Shown here: positions 63,847 through 64,000 of the stretch, in pieces
Layout: every line of letters starts with the position of its first letter
Numbering within the stretch: position 1 is the first letter of the stretch
Position numbers and translations under genes: made by a program
Notes under the pieces: model-generated
Seen by the model: the letters and a program-made list of their open reading frames with translations, nothing else
Databases searched by the model: none
Told to the model about the DNA's origin: nothing
DNA from: Xanthomonas theicola
GTDB taxonomy: Bacteria; Pseudomonadota; Gammaproteobacteria; Xanthomonadales; Xanthomonadaceae
Direction of reading: 5' to 3'
Assembly (NCBI RefSeq): GCF_014236795.1
Contig: NZ_CP049017.1
Location: 1,032,001 to 1,096,000 of the forward strand
DNA length: 64,000 nt

Positions 63847-64000
63847 TCAGAACTCCTGCCAGCTGGAATCGACGCCGCTGTTGGCCGGATTCCTGGGGGC
63901 ATTGCGCATGGTTCGGGTCGCGGCCGCCACTTGCGCCTCGACGATGGCGGCGACCGATGCCGACGGCGCCGGATGACGCCGGCTTGCCGGCGCGGGCGCG
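63847..64000 (-). CDS. C-terminal tail of a further MCP (5' part beyond window)
   Basis: The open frame entering from the right edge encodes an Ala/Pro-rich linker (VAAIVEAQVAAATRTMRNAP) ending DSSWQEF before TGA at 63847-63849. The same WQEF end closes the two complete MCPs here, so this is the tail of another receptor in the array. Confidence 0.75.
   Translation of the reverse strand, partial: APAPASRRHPAPSASVAAIVEAQVAAATRTMRNAPRNPANSGVDSSWQEF

Overview
The window is a high-GC gammaproteobacterial chromosome segment that I place in Xanthomonas (Lysobacteraceae). The main reason is a diagnostic gene order: carA-carB-greA-rpfE-recJ on one side and prfB-lysS-rpfG-rpfC / rpfF / rpfB / acnA / acnB on the other. 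This is the rpf cluster, which makes and senses the diffusible signal factor (DSF). The species cannot be fixed from this window. rpfH is absent between rpfG and rpfC, and there is much IS and pseudogene debris.

Layout. (1) 1-6.1 kb: a PAS/GGDEF regulator, two leucine/isovalerate catabolic genes (HMG-CoA lyase and an enoyl-CoA hydratase), then a divergent feoA-feoB operon with a small Cys-rich protein behind a Fur-box-like site. (2) 6.3-6.9 kb: an aminotransferase gene cut by an IS3-family remnant. (3) 6.95-15.8 kb: dapB, carA, carB, greA, rpfE and recJ. A four-helix-bundle protein gene framed by a perfect 28-bp inverted repeat (four GGGACTC units) sits between carA and carB. (4) 15.8-36.0 kb: about 20 kb that separates recJ from prfB. 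It holds a RES/Xre toxin-antitoxin pair among dead IS630, IS3 and IS30 copies, a normal-looking block (nadK, 5'-nucleotidase, spermidine synthase-like, DUF2939-like), and a 7.3-kb island at tRNA-Gly(GCC) with 27-bp att-like repeats. The integrase of that island carries a C-terminal domain like the Xre antitoxin. Next come decayed ccoG and hemN, a broken tRNA-Leu, and a complete tRNA-Leu(UAA) interrupted by a 232-nt group I intron, followed by more IS5/IS30 debris. (5) 36.0-52.1 kb: prfB (programmed +1 frameshift), lysS, rpfG, rpfC, rpfF, rpfB, a lipoprotein, acnA, a vapBC pair and acnB. (6) 52.8-64 kb, minus strand: a chemotaxis block (YcgR-like PilZ protein, CheW, a secreted protein plus an MCP, an MCP-like orphan sensor plus an MCP, CheR-CheD-CheB) with several well-matched FliA (sigma-28) promoters, a decayed MCP and the tail of another.

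How it works together. RpfF makes DSF and RpfB is an acyl-CoA ligase linked to DSF turnover. RpfC senses DSF and signals to RpfG, an HD-GYP cyclic-di-GMP phosphodiesterase. The PilZ protein, the GGDEF protein and the chemotaxis genes are plausible outputs or modulators of the same signal. The most unusual items are the intron-bearing tRNA-Leu next to a destroyed tRNA-Leu, the inverted-repeat-framed four-helix-bundle gene inside the car operon, and the integrase that shares a domain with a toxin-antitoxin repressor.
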